Positions 18,151-26,383 of a stretch of DNA of 64,000 bases are shown here, one piece after another; position 1 is the first letter of the stretch, and each line of letters starts with the position of its first letter. The position numbers and the translations under genes are program-made. The stretch is from Salibacterium lacus. GTDB taxonomy: Bacteria; Bacillota; Bacilli; Bacillales; Marinococcaceae. A model generated the notes under the pieces. That model searched no databases, was not told where the DNA came from, and saw only the letters and a list, made by a program, of their open reading frames with translations. The stretch spans positions 1,116,001 through 1,180,000 of the forward strand of contig NZ_JBHUML010000002.1 of NCBI RefSeq assembly GCF_042684865.1, in the 5' to 3' direction.

Positions 18151-18331
18151 TGCATCACCAGCATTTCTCTATATGGTTGAAATTTCCCCATAAAAATCAT
18201 ACACGATTATGATTCATACGTATAGAGGGAAACTTCCCGGAGAATTTCAATCCCTTTGTCAAGCATGTTAAACTTAATAGAAATGGTGTCATGTATAAGC
18301 CGTATTTTGAGCAGAAGGAGCTGTTGATTTA

Positions 18332-19531
18332 ATGAATACAGCCGGAAAACAAAAACGTATCCAGACCCTTGATATACTGCGGGGCTTTGCGCTGCTCGGT
18401 ATATTGACAGCCAATATGGCTTCATTCAAATCTCCTTTTTTCCAGCTGCAAAGTCTGCCGGGAGCATCGCCTTCGTTTCCTTCAGACATGCTGGATGGAG
18501 GAGTAACATTTATGATCGACTGGCTTGTGATTGGCAAGTTTTATCCTTTGTTCTCCTTTTTATTCGGACTCGGCTTTTTTCTTTTCTATGAAAAATTGAA
18601 AGAGAAGGGACTGGATGCAGATAGGTTTTACAAGCGAAGGCTTTTCTTTTTAATGGGGGCCGGGCTGCTTCATTTACTTTTCCTGTGGTCGGGCGACATT
18701 CTTCATACATACGCCGCTGCAGGGCTGCTGCTGCTGCTGTTTATCCACCGCAGTCCCCGCACCATTCTCACATGGGCGCTTGTTCTACTTTGCACGGCAT
18801 CATTTTTCATTGCCTTTCTTACAATCAGCTCCAATATGCTGACGGCCTCAGACACCGGATTCGAAGAACAGGTTCTCACAAGCGCTGCAGAAGCAGAAAC
18901 CGTGTATTCCACCGGATCCTACCTTGACATCCTTCATTTCCGGCTGAATGAAGAAGTTCCGCTTGTGCTTTCCAATCTGGTACTGAATGTCCCGCACATT
19001 CTCGGCTTGTTCCTTATCGGTCTGTATATTGGGAAAAAAGGATGGGTGCAGCGCGCAGCTGAATACCGGGGATTGTGGAAAAAAACGATGATCTTTATGC
19101 TCACTGCCGGAGGAATTCTTTCGTTTTTGTACGCGGCTCTTCTCCACGACTTGCTGCCGCTTCCGCTTTGGCTTGCCGATGGCACTGCACAGGGATTAAA
19201 TATGCTGGCGGGGCCGATGCTTATGCTTGGCTGGGTCGCTTTGTTTGTCACGATTACCGAAAAACAGTTGTTCTCCTCTTTCTTCCGTCCTGTTGCCGCG
19301 GCGGGGCAGATGGCGCTGACGAATTACCTCCTGCAGACATTGATCTGCATCTTTCTCTTTTACGGGTTCGGACTGCAGCTCTTTGGAACGATGGGAGCGG
19401 CCTCAGGGTTTCTTGTTACTCTTGTCCTATTCAGCACGCAGACCGTCTTCAGCTCTTTCTGGCTCAAACATTGCAGGCAGGGGCCTGTAGAGAAACTGTG
19501 GCGCCGCTGGATATACCGCCCGCTTCGTTAA
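18332..19531 (+). CDS. DUF418 family membrane protein
   Basis: This is a 399-residue polytopic membrane protein. The N-terminal motif RIQTLDILRGFALLGI is the heparan-alpha-glucosaminide acyltransferase-like start found in DUF418 proteins (YeiB type). The C-terminal DUF418 domain contains PVAAAGQMALTNYLLQT. The biochemical role of the family is unproven; acyl transfer to an envelope molecule has been suggested from fold similarity. AAGGAG precedes the ATG. It is a single gene between rodA (divergent) and cheX (convergent). Confidence 0.88.
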   Translation: MNTAGKQKRIQTLDILRGFALLGILTANMASFKSPFFQLQSLPGASPSFPSDMLDGGVTFMIDWLVIGKFYPLFSFLFGLGFFLFYEKLKEKGLDADRFYKRRLFFLMGAGLLHLLFLWSGDILHTYAAAGLLLLLFIHRSPRTILTWALVLLCTASFFIAFLTISSNMLTASDTGFEEQVLTSAAEAETVYSTGSYLDILHFRLNEEVPLVLSNLVLNVPHILGLFLIGLYIGKKGWVQRAAEYRGLWKKTMIFMLTAGGILSFLYAALLHDLLPLPLWLADGTAQGLNMLAGPMLMLGWVALFVTITEKQLFSSFFRPVAAAGQMALTNYLLQTLICIFLFYGFGLQLFGTMGAASGFLVTLVLFSTQTVFSSFWLKHCRQGPVEKLWRRWIYRPLR

Positions 19532-19582
19532 AACAGCATGTGGATGATAAACCCGTTGTTGATGGTCATTATTATGTATTTT

Positions 19583-19614
19583 CAGGCTGCCATAAGATAT
19601 CTTACAGCAGCCTG
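19583..19614. repeat. 32-bp near-perfect palindrome
   Basis: CAGGCTGC and GCAGCCTG flank the perfect 12-bp palindrome TAAGATATCTTA, with CA at both junctions; 28 of 32 positions are symmetric. There is no T-run on either strand. It lies between the convergent DUF418 and cheX stops, so it may be an RNA hairpin protecting 3' ends or a protein-binding dyad. Confidence 0.6.
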
Positions 19615-19663
19615 ATGATGAGAGTTCTACAGAAAGGGACTGGTCTTTGCCGCGAAACCAGGT

Positions 19664-20149
19664 TTATTGATCTGTATTCGGCGTTATCGAGACATGCAGA
19701 AGCACTTCCCCCGCATCACTCATCAGAGGGATCGTAAGAAACGTTTTTTCCATACGGAAAGTGGACTTCCCCTCATTAATAATCGGCGGTGAAATATCGA
19801 TAACTGCTTCCGCCTTCGCGAGTTCGGACGCGGCTTTTCCTGCCACCCAGTTACCAAATTCCTGAATAGCGCTCCATCCCATTTCATCCAGAGTCTCAAT
19901 ATTCATACCACCCATCATACTTCCGACAATGGAAAGAGCGGTCTGTTCTTTCATCGTACAGATAATCTGACCTTCCAGAGTTCCATTGACCCCCATCAAT
20001 ACGGAAACATCAGAAGACATAAACTGATTGCCGGATACATATGGCTTGGATTTTTCAATCTGCAAGCCAAGGTGTTCATTTACAATGATAACGGCGGCAT
20101 TCCTTATCGCGTTGACATGCTGTGCGTTCATCTGCGGTGCTGCACTCAT
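19664..20149 (-). CDS. cheX: CheX-type CheY-P phosphatase
   Basis: This 161-residue cytoplasmic protein belongs to the CheC/CheX/FliY superfamily, which dephosphorylates CheY-P. The CheX fold is indicated by NAAVIIVNEHLGLQIE, the central segment MGWSAIQEFGNWVAGKA with the conserved E/N pair (E-x2-N) needed for catalysis, and the terminal IPLMSDAGEVLLHVSI. It is the last gene of the cheA-W-Y-X cluster, 16 bp after cheY. It probably takes the place of CheC here, since neither cheC nor cheD is in the window. Confidence 0.9.
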   Translation of the reverse strand: MSAAPQMNAQHVNAIRNAAVIIVNEHLGLQIEKSKPYVSGNQFMSSDVSVLMGVNGTLEGQIICTMKEQTALSIVGSMMGGMNIETLDEMGWSAIQEFGNWVAGKAASELAKAEAVIDISPPIINEGKSTFRMEKTFLTIPLMSDAGEVLLHVSITPNTDQ

Positions 20150-20165
20150 ATTAGAGCTCCCCTTT

Positions 20166-20525
20166 TTATCCCATCACTTTTTGAACGGCATCCATCACCC
20201 GGTCTGCCTGAAATGGTTTAACTATAAAATCTTTCGCTCCTGCCTGAATGGCATCAATGACCATGGACTGCTGACCCATGGCAGAGCACATAATTACTTT
20301 CGCTCCCGCATGCTGCTGCAAAATTTCTTTCAGCGCTGCAATACCGTCTTTTTCCGGCATCGTAATATCCATTGTCACCAGGTCAGGCTGCTTCTCATTA
20401 TACATATCCACTGCTTCCTGACCATTAGATGCTTCGCCTGCAATCTCGAATTCATTTTTGGTTAAAATATCTTTAATCATCATCCGCATAAAAGATGCGT
20501 CATCTACAATAAGTACAGAAGCCAT
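20166..20525 (-). CDS. cheY: Chemotaxis response regulator CheY
   Basis: This is a 119-residue single-domain receiver. D8 and D9 form the Mg2+ pocket, D53 is the phosphoacceptor (TMDITMP), and the conserved Ser/Thr and Lys (CSAMGQ; VKPFQ) are in place. CheA phosphorylates it; in Bacillus CheY-P binds the flagellar switch to promote counterclockwise rotation. It lies 31 bp after cheW. AGGTGAAAGT precedes the ATG. Confidence 0.95.
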   Translation of the reverse strand: MASVLIVDDASFMRMMIKDILTKNEFEIAGEASNGQEAVDMYNEKQPDLVTMDITMPEKDGIAALKEILQQHAGAKVIMCSAMGQQSMVIDAIQAGAKDFIVKPFQADRVMDAVQKVMG

Positions 20526-20555
20526 ACTTTCACCTCACGTTTTTATTTGCCGGCC

Positions 20556-21023
20556 TTACATACCGGAACGCTGTTTGTCATCTTGTTTATTCAAAATCTT
20601 ATCAATATGGAGAAGCGTAAATAAGCGGTCCTCCAGCTTTATAACGCCGCGCAGATATTCTTCTGCCACACCTCCTACAACTTCAGGAGTAGGCTCAATG
20701 TTTGAAGCGGCAATGTCCATGACATCGTTCGCTCCATCCACAATAAACCCGATATCATTGTTATCTCTTTTTAAAACCAGAATTCTTGTTGCTTCATCGT
20801 AAGGTCTGCTTTCCAGTTCAAACCTCTTTCTCAGATCCATAACCGGTGTAATAACACCTCTCAGGTTCATCACCCCGATGATATAAGGTTCCACTCCTGG
20901 AATGCGGGTGACAGCCTGCATTTTCTCAATGGACTGAACGTCATCCACTTCGATTGCATATTCTTCGTCTTTCAACTGAAATACAATCACTTTCACATAT
21001 CCTTCTTCTGTTTCTACGGCCAT
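20556..21023 (-). CDS. cheW: Chemotaxis coupling protein CheW
   Basis: This 155-residue protein is a CheW domain that links chemoreceptors to CheA. Typical segments are VIVFQLKDEEYAIEVDDVQ, IPGVEPYIIGVMNLRG and ITPVMDLRKRF. I choose ATG 21023 because AGGAGG sits eight bases before it; a GTG three codons earlier lies inside that ribosome-binding site. The gene starts 14 bp after the cheA stop and is surely co-transcribed with it. Confidence 0.95.
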   Translation of the reverse strand: MAVETEEGYVKVIVFQLKDEEYAIEVDDVQSIEKMQAVTRIPGVEPYIIGVMNLRGVITPVMDLRKRFELESRPYDEATRILVLKRDNNDIGFIVDGANDVMDIAASNIEPTPEVVGGVAEEYLRGVIKLEDRLFTLLHIDKILNKQDDKQRSGM

Positions 21024-21036
21024 TTCTGCCACCTCC

Positions 21037-23127
21037 TTATTTAATCAGTGCGTTCGAATCAAGGATGAGAGCAACCTGTCCGTCGCCCAGTATCGTAGCG
21101 CCCGATATTGCAAATACATTCGACAGGTAACTGCCGAGTGATTTTAATACAACATCATGCTGTCCGATTAATGAGTCCACGACCAGTCCTGCAATTTTGT
21201 CTCCTTTGCTGACAATGACCAGGGAGTAATACTCGTCATCTCCTGCGGTCTCTGTATCAGGCACTTCGAATATTTCATTCAAAAAGACCAGCGGGATGAC
21301 GTTTCCGCGGAAATCAATCACTTTCTGTCCGTGAGCACTGTGCACTTCATTTATATTGACGATGGCTGTTTCTACAATAGCGGTGAGCGGGACCCCGTAT
21401 TTTTCTTTTCCTATTTCAACGAGCATGACATCAATAATAGAAAGTGTCAGAGGCAGCTGCACGGAAAATAACGAGCCCTCCCCATAAACGGAGTTGACTG
21501 TGATATTTCCACCAAGTGTTTCAAACGTATTGCGCACAACATCGAGCCCTACACCTCTTCCGGATATGTCTGTGATTTCCTGTGCTGTACTGAATCCGGA
21601 AGCAAACATCAACCCAAATATCTGCTGATCATTCATCTTTTCGAGATCCTCTTCGTTCACGACCCCATTTTCAAGCGATTTTTTTATCACTTTTTCCTGA
21701 TCTATGCCGTTGCCGTCGTCTTCAATTTCAATAAAGACGTTATTGCCGCTGTGATAAGCACTAAGATGCACATTGCCTTCAGGCGGTTTACCGGCAGCTT
21801 CACGGACGTCCGGTTGTTCAATACCATGATCAATGGAATTACGGATTAAATGGACAAGAGGGTCCCCGATTTCATCAATTATCGTACGGTCAAGCTCGGT
21901 TTCTGCACCGGTGATTTCAAGATTTACTTTTTTACCCAGTTCTTTGGAAAGACTTCTCACCATCCGCGGGAATCGGTTGAACACCTGATCCACCGGCATC
22001 ATTCTCATATTCAGGATGATTTCCTGAAGATCCCCTGAAATCCGGGACATACGTTCCACTGTTTCGTTTAATTCATTGTTGTTAAGTTCACTTGATATCT
22101 GCTCCAGGCGTCCGCGGTCAATGACGAGCTCCTCAAATAGATTCATTAAAACATCGAGCCGGTCAATGTTTACCCGAATCGTTTTATTGAGTTCACTACC
22201 CTTTTGGGATCCTGTATTTTGTTTCTCTGCTTTATCAGCTTTGGCGGGTTTTGCCGTTTCTTTCTGTTCATTCTTTTCTGCAGAAGCCTCTTCAGCCGGC
22301 TCCTCTGATGAATCCGTACTGCCATCAGCCGCTGCAGGTACAGGTTCATCTACATTAACGACTTCCACCGACACATTTGTTATTTCTGATACTTTGAGGA
22401 CACGCTGTCTTAATTCCTCCAGCTCTACACTGGAAATCACGGTAATAACAAAGGATGATTCGAAATTTTCATCTTCCAGTTCATCCGCGGAAGGGGTGGA
22501 TTTAATGATGTCACCCACCTGCTCAAGCACATCAAAGACCATATAGACGCGGGCTGCTTTCAGCATCGTCTGTTCATCAAGCGTAATCTCGAGTTTATAG
22601 GGGGTGTATCCCTGTTCCTGGGATTGTTTCAGTACCGTCCGCTCATATTCATCGTAGGACTCCTGTACTGCTGTGCTCTCTTTATCGTGTGAAGATTCCA
22701 CTTGAACAGCAGCTGCTGCTTCAGGCTTTGCAGCTGCTTCTTTGTCTCCTCCGTTTTGCAGCACTTCAAGCTTCTGCACCGCTTCACTTACATCCCTGGA
22801 TCCGTCTCCGCCGCCGGCAATGTCATTAATCATTTCTTCCAGATCATCCACCGATTCAAACACAACGTCCATGACATGGGATGTAACACTCATATGTTCA
22901 TGACGAATAAGATCGAGCACGTTCTCCAGATTGTGTGTCAGACGTGCAAGATCCTCGAATCCCATCGTTGCACCCATTCCTTTTAAAGTATGAGCAGAGC
23001 GGAAGATTTCCCCTACAATCGATATATCCTCCGGTTCTTTTTCCAGCTGCATCAAATGGTCATTCAGCGTCTGCAGATGTTCCTGACTTTCATCAATAAA
23101 CACTTCTAAATACTCAGATTGACCCAA
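21037..23127 (-). CDS. cheA: Chemotaxis histidine kinase CheA
   Basis: This is a 696-residue cytoplasmic kinase. P1 (Hpt) carries the phosphorylated histidine of FRSAHTLKGMG (H46, as in B. subtilis). P2 spans roughly residues 165-260 and is followed by an acidic/Lys-rich linker. The P3 dimerisation helices start at LNKTIRVNIDRLD. P4 has the N box HLIRNSIDHGIE, G1 DDGNGID and G2 GRGVGLD. P5 is CheW-like at the C-terminus. I place the start at TTG 23127, eight bases after AGGGGG; a longer TTG frame has no ribosome-binding site. A SigD-like promoter lies upstream. Confidence 0.96.
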   Translation of the reverse strand: MGQSEYLEVFIDESQEHLQTLNDHLMQLEKEPEDISIVGEIFRSAHTLKGMGATMGFEDLARLTHNLENVLDLIRHEHMSVTSHVMDVVFESVDDLEEMINDIAGGGDGSRDVSEAVQKLEVLQNGGDKEAAAKPEAAAAVQVESSHDKESTAVQESYDEYERTVLKQSQEQGYTPYKLEITLDEQTMLKAARVYMVFDVLEQVGDIIKSTPSADELEDENFESSFVITVISSVELEELRQRVLKVSEITNVSVEVVNVDEPVPAAADGSTDSSEEPAEEASAEKNEQKETAKPAKADKAEKQNTGSQKGSELNKTIRVNIDRLDVLMNLFEELVIDRGRLEQISSELNNNELNETVERMSRISGDLQEIILNMRMMPVDQVFNRFPRMVRSLSKELGKKVNLEITGAETELDRTIIDEIGDPLVHLIRNSIDHGIEQPDVREAAGKPPEGNVHLSAYHSGNNVFIEIEDDGNGIDQEKVIKKSLENGVVNEEDLEKMNDQQIFGLMFASGFSTAQEITDISGRGVGLDVVRNTFETLGGNITVNSVYGEGSLFSVQLPLTLSIIDVMLVEIGKEKYGVPLTAIVETAIVNINEVHSAHGQKVIDFRGNVIPLVFLNEIFEVPDTETAGDDEYYSLVIVSKGDKIAGLVVDSLIGQHDVVLKSLGSYLSNVFAISGATILGDGQVALILDSNALIK

Positions 23128-23202
23128 TATCCAAACCCCCTGATTCTGCAAGTTATCTATGGTAAGAATAGAATTCTTATCTTTTCTGACGATTACTTCA
23201 CT

Positions 23203-23229
23203 AATATCGGTTATTATAAGAAAAATTTC
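23203..23229 (-). promoter_or_regulatory. Candidate SigD promoter of the cheA cluster
   Basis: Read on the minus strand, GAAA (23229-23226), then ACCGATAT within 23211-23204 after a 14-bp spacer. The consensus is TAAA-N14-16-GCCGATAA. It is weaker than the chemoreceptor promoter but correctly placed about 75 bp before the cheA start. Confidence 0.45.
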
Positions 23230-23321
23230 ATAGTTGATGCTTTATTTTTTGTTAAAAAGCCTTAGTTTTAGTTCTATGTACCTAATAACGCCTGCTTTTT
23301 GTTGCTGAAACGAAAAATAGT

Positions 23322-23526
23322 GGCTGTATCAAAAGTCTACTAACAGCCCGAACATACATCGCTAACAAGTTAGGCATGCGCTGCAGGCGGACGCTTTCAC
23401 TCCAGAGCACAAGGCGGGCATCGGTTCGCCGGGGCTCACCGTGTCTTCTATGCCGCGGGCAGCGCCTCATTCCCGCTGGAGTCGCCGCCTTCCGCTCCTG
23501 CCCGTGATTCCATTCTCTTTATCAAA
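23322..23526. repeat. Family-B element, copy 2, interrupted
   Basis: It begins with GGCTGTATCAAAAG and shares with copy 1 the blocks GCGCTGCAGG.GGACGCTT, CCGCGGGCAGCGCCTCA and GTCGCCGCCTTCCGCT. A 55-bp unit (23399-23453) is inserted in the middle. The right terminal repeat is missing: after CTTTATCA the sequence changes directly into a family-A element. Confidence 0.7.
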
Positions 23527-23958
23527 AGAAGAGTCTGAGACAAAACTTCTATAAGATAGAAAAATACCGAACGATTTCAAAAAATCGTTCGGTATTTTTC
23601 GTTGCTGAGACAAGCCGCTACGCCAAAATGCTTTGCTTTTACTCCAGAGCACAAGGGCGGCATCGATTCGCTGGCGCTTATCGTGTCTTCTTTGCACTCC
23701 AGAGTACAAGGGCGACATCGATTCGCTGGGGCTCATCGTGTCTTCTATGCCGCGGGCACGGCTCAAAAGGAGGAAGATCGGCTAAGATCGGCACCTCCTG
23801 GCGGGCGCCGACCTGACCCGCATCCTGCGGGGTCCCCGTGACTCGTGCTGTTCTAAGCAGGAGTCAAAGCATTTTGGCTCCGCTGCTATACAGCTTTTGA
23901 TTAGTGACCCGGAACATTCGTGTTATCTGCCGCATCATGTGCTTTTGTCCCAAACTCC
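23527..23958. repeat. Family-A palindromic element, copy 2
   Basis: The ends are AAGAGTCTGAGACAAAAC and GTTTGGGACAAAAGC (inverted). The first 115 bp are nearly identical to copy 1 at 6281. It differs by two tandem 55-bp units (23641-23750) and an added GC-rich stretch around 23765-23830. The internal hairpin at about 23561-23600 (ACCGAACGATTT / AAATCGTTCGGT) is kept. The element ends 5 bp before the phoU stop codon. Confidence 0.8.
23641..23750. repeat. Tandem 55-bp units
   Basis: Two head-to-tail copies (23641-23695 and 23696-23750) begin ACTCCAGAG and end GTGTCTTCT.TGC. A third copy sits at 23399-23453 inside the family-B element, and a fragment in reverse orientation occurs near 37957-37970. 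The copies differ at scattered positions, so they are not a recent duplication. Confidence 0.75.
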
Positions 23959-23963
23959 AGCAT

Positions 23964-24614
23964 CTAATTTAAATCAAAGTGTTTTCCGTTGGATTCATAT
24001 ACAATCCATTCTGCAAGATTCGTTGCATAGTCTGCGATTCGTTCCACGTACCTTCCGATAAATGCAAGCTGAGTGGTCTGTTCCGCATTCGTTTCGTCGC
24101 TCAAAGTAAAAAGCCTTTGAATGTAATGTTTATACTTTCTGTCTACCGTATCATCAAGCGTGGCAATGCGCTGCGCGCGCATTAAGTCTCTATTCTGGTA
24201 GGCAATAAGCGCTTCATGAAGCATTTCCTCGGCAACATCCGCCATTTCCCTGATTTCCTGTATTTCGTTTTCGTTTCTCTCCTGTTCCATCCGCTTTGCC
24301 GCTTTTACAATATCTACAGCAAGATCAGCAACTCTCTCCAGATCACTGGACACTTTTAAGGCTACAATGGTTGTACGTAAATCTGTGGCGACCGGCTGCT
24401 GGCGGGCAATCATCATCGTGGCCTCATCGTGAATCTGAAGTTCGGTTTGATTAATGCTGCTGTCGCCTTCAATTAGAGCTTCTATTTTTTCATCATCATG
24501 GTTTTCAAGAAGATGCAGTGCCTGCCTGAATGCAGCGATCACATCCTCCCCCATGGAGGAAATATCGTCTTTCAGCTGGACAAGTTCCTGCTCATAAGTT
24601 CCTCTTACTCCCAT
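23964..24614 (-). CDS. phoU: Phosphate signalling protein PhoU
   Basis: This 216-residue all-helical protein has two PhoU repeats (about 10-95 and 115-205), each with the acidic metal-binding E/DxxxD pattern (SSDLERVADLAVDIV; FIGRYVERIADYATN). In the family it links PstB to phosphate sensing and restrains uptake. It is the last gene of the pst operon, 17 bp after pstB. A ribosome-binding site GGGGGGCTG precedes the ATG. Confidence 0.95.
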   Translation of the reverse strand: MGVRGTYEQELVQLKDDISSMGEDVIAAFRQALHLLENHDDEKIEALIEGDSSINQTELQIHDEATMMIARQQPVATDLRTTIVALKVSSDLERVADLAVDIVKAAKRMEQERNENEIQEIREMADVAEEMLHEALIAYQNRDLMRAQRIATLDDTVDRKYKHYIQRLFTLSDETNAEQTTQLAFIGRYVERIADYATNLAEWIVYESNGKHFDLN

Positions 24615-24631
24615 ACATCAGCCCCCCTATT

Positions 24632-25453
24632 TTATCCGAAGCGGCCGGAAATATAATCTTCGGTACGTTTGTCATCAGGTGATGAAAAGATTTTATCTGT
24701 CTGATCATACTCCACAACCTCGCCATTCAGGAAAAAGGCAGTATTATCGGAAATTCTTCCAGCCTGCTGCATGTTGTGTGTCACGATAATGATACTGTAA
24801 TTTTTCTTTAACTCCTGTACAAGCTCTTCAATTTTCAGAGTGGAAATAGGGTCCAGTGCGGATGTCGGTTCATCCATCAAAATCACATCCGGTTCCACGG
24901 CCAGACACCGTGCGATACAAAGACGCTGCTGCTGTCCACCGGACAGGCCGAACGCATTCTTTTTCAGGTCGTCTTTGACCTCTTCCCAGAGAGCGGCCCC
25001 TTTTAAGCTGTTTTCGACAATGTCATCAAGCACTTTTTTGTCTTTAATACCATGGATTTTCGGACCGTATACGATATTTTCATAAATGGATTTTGGAAAC
25101 GGGTTCGGCTGCTGGAAAACCATACCTACTTTCGTCCGAAGCAGTTCCACTTTATATTTCTTGTCGAAAATGTCCTGATTCCGGTAATAGATGCCGCCTG
25201 ATGTTTTAACAGAAGGAATCATTTCTGTGAGCCGGTTTAATGTTTTAATAAACGTGGATTTCCCGCACCCAGATGGTCCGATAATGGCAGTCACTTCCCG
25301 TTCCGGAATGTCCAGTTCGATATTTTTCAGCGCCTGGTCCTCCCCGTACCACAGATTAAGCTGGTCTACCTTATATACTGATTTCCCGGGTTCTTTTGTT
25401 TCAACATGGGTGTTCTCGTCAAATTCTGTATTCTTCTTTTGACTTGCCAACAT
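24632..25453 (-). CDS. pstB: Phosphate ABC transporter ATPase PstB
   Basis: This is a 273-residue ABC ATPase that energises phosphate import through PstA/PstC. Walker A is GPSGCGKST, the signature is LSGGQQQRLCIAR, Walker B is VILMDEPTSALDP, and the H-loop is VTHNMQQ. The PstB hallmarks NRLTEMIPSVKTSG and FQQPNPFPKSIYENI are present. The start is ATG 25453 with GAGG eight bases before it. It lies between pstA (21 bp) and phoU. Confidence 0.97.
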   Translation of the reverse strand: MLASQKKNTEFDENTHVETKEPGKSVYKVDQLNLWYGEDQALKNIELDIPEREVTAIIGPSGCGKSTFIKTLNRLTEMIPSVKTSGGIYYRNQDIFDKKYKVELLRTKVGMVFQQPNPFPKSIYENIVYGPKIHGIKDKKVLDDIVENSLKGAALWEEVKDDLKKNAFGLSGGQQQRLCIARCLAVEPDVILMDEPTSALDPISTLKIEELVQELKKNYSIIIVTHNMQQAGRISDNTAFFLNGEVVEYDQTDKIFSSPDDKRTEDYISGRFG

Positions 25454-25474
25454 GATATACACCTCTTTTAAAAT

Positions 25475-26383
25475 TTAGAATCGACGTTGAAATTTGTTTC
25501 GTATAAACACAGCGATAGAGTTCATCAGAAGCAGCATAAACAGAAGAACAACAATTCCCGCTGCGGCTACCATATGAAATTCTTCCTGTGGACGGTTCGT
25601 CCAGTTAAAGATTTGAATAGGCATAACCGTAAACTGTGACATAATGCTTTCGGGAAGGAACGCGATGTAAGTCAGCGCCCCGATCATAATAAGGGGAGCT
25701 GTTTCACCAATCGCACGTGAAAGTGCAAGGATATTCCCTGTTAAAATTCCCGGTATCGATGCCGGAAGGACCACTCTGTATATCGTCTGCCAGGTCGTTG
25801 CCCCCATGGCGTAAGAAGCTTGTTTCATATCCGCCGGAACCGCGCGGATCGCTTCCTGTGATGAAACAACAATAATCGGCAGTATCAGCAGTGACATCGT
25901 TAACGCACCTGCAAGCAGGCTGCGCCCCATAGCCATTTCACGAACAAAAATCGTTAGACCAAGCAGACCGAAAACGACAGACGGCACACCGGCAAGGTTC
26001 GATATGTTGGTTTGGATAAGAGCGGTAAAACGATTGGGTTTGGCATACTGCTCAAGATAAATCGCCGTTCCGACACCTAGTACAAATGATATTGGTGCGG
26101 TTAGTCCCATCATCCAGATTGTTCCGATAAATGCCGCTTTTATGCCGGCATCTTCGGGGTTTCTGGATGCAAAGGACGTAAACAAATCCCATTCCAGCCA
26201 GCCAATTCCTTGAGTGAAAATCCGAATAACAAGAACAAGCAGCATCAACAGGCTGAACGCAACTGCCGACGCAAAGAGTACCCTGGACATGCGGTTTTTC
26301 CATTCTCTTTTCGGGAGATTGGATGGTTCTGCTACCTTTGTTTCCTCTTCCGGTGGTATATTTTCCTGACTAGCTTCCTTCAT
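25475..26383 (-). CDS. pstA: Phosphate ABC transporter permease PstA
   Basis: This 302-residue inner-membrane permease has six hydrophobic segments and forms the phosphate channel with PstC. The ABC-coupling EAA loop is AIRAVPADMKQASYAMGATTWQ-like, and GETAPLIMIGA is typical of PstA. The N-terminus carries a charged cytoplasmic stretch of about 30 residues. The ATG shares one base with the pstC stop (TGATG), indicating translational coupling. Confidence 0.95.
   Translation of the reverse strand: MKEASQENIPPEEETKVAEPSNLPKREWKNRMSRVLFASAVAFSLLMLLVLVIRIFTQGIGWLEWDLFTSFASRNPEDAGIKAAFIGTIWMMGLTAPISFVLGVGTAIYLEQYAKPNRFTALIQTNISNLAGVPSVVFGLLGLTIFVREMAMGRSLLAGALTMSLLILPIIVVSSQEAIRAVPADMKQASYAMGATTWQTIYRVVLPASIPGILTGNILALSRAIGETAPLIMIGALTYIAFLPESIMSQFTVMPIQIFNWTNRPQEEFHMVAAAGIVVLLFMLLLMNSIAVFIRNKFQRRF

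Noticed and set aside
23399..23750. CRISPR-like reading of the 55-bp units
   Set aside because: The units are directly adjacent without spacers, are diverged from each other, and no cas gene is present.
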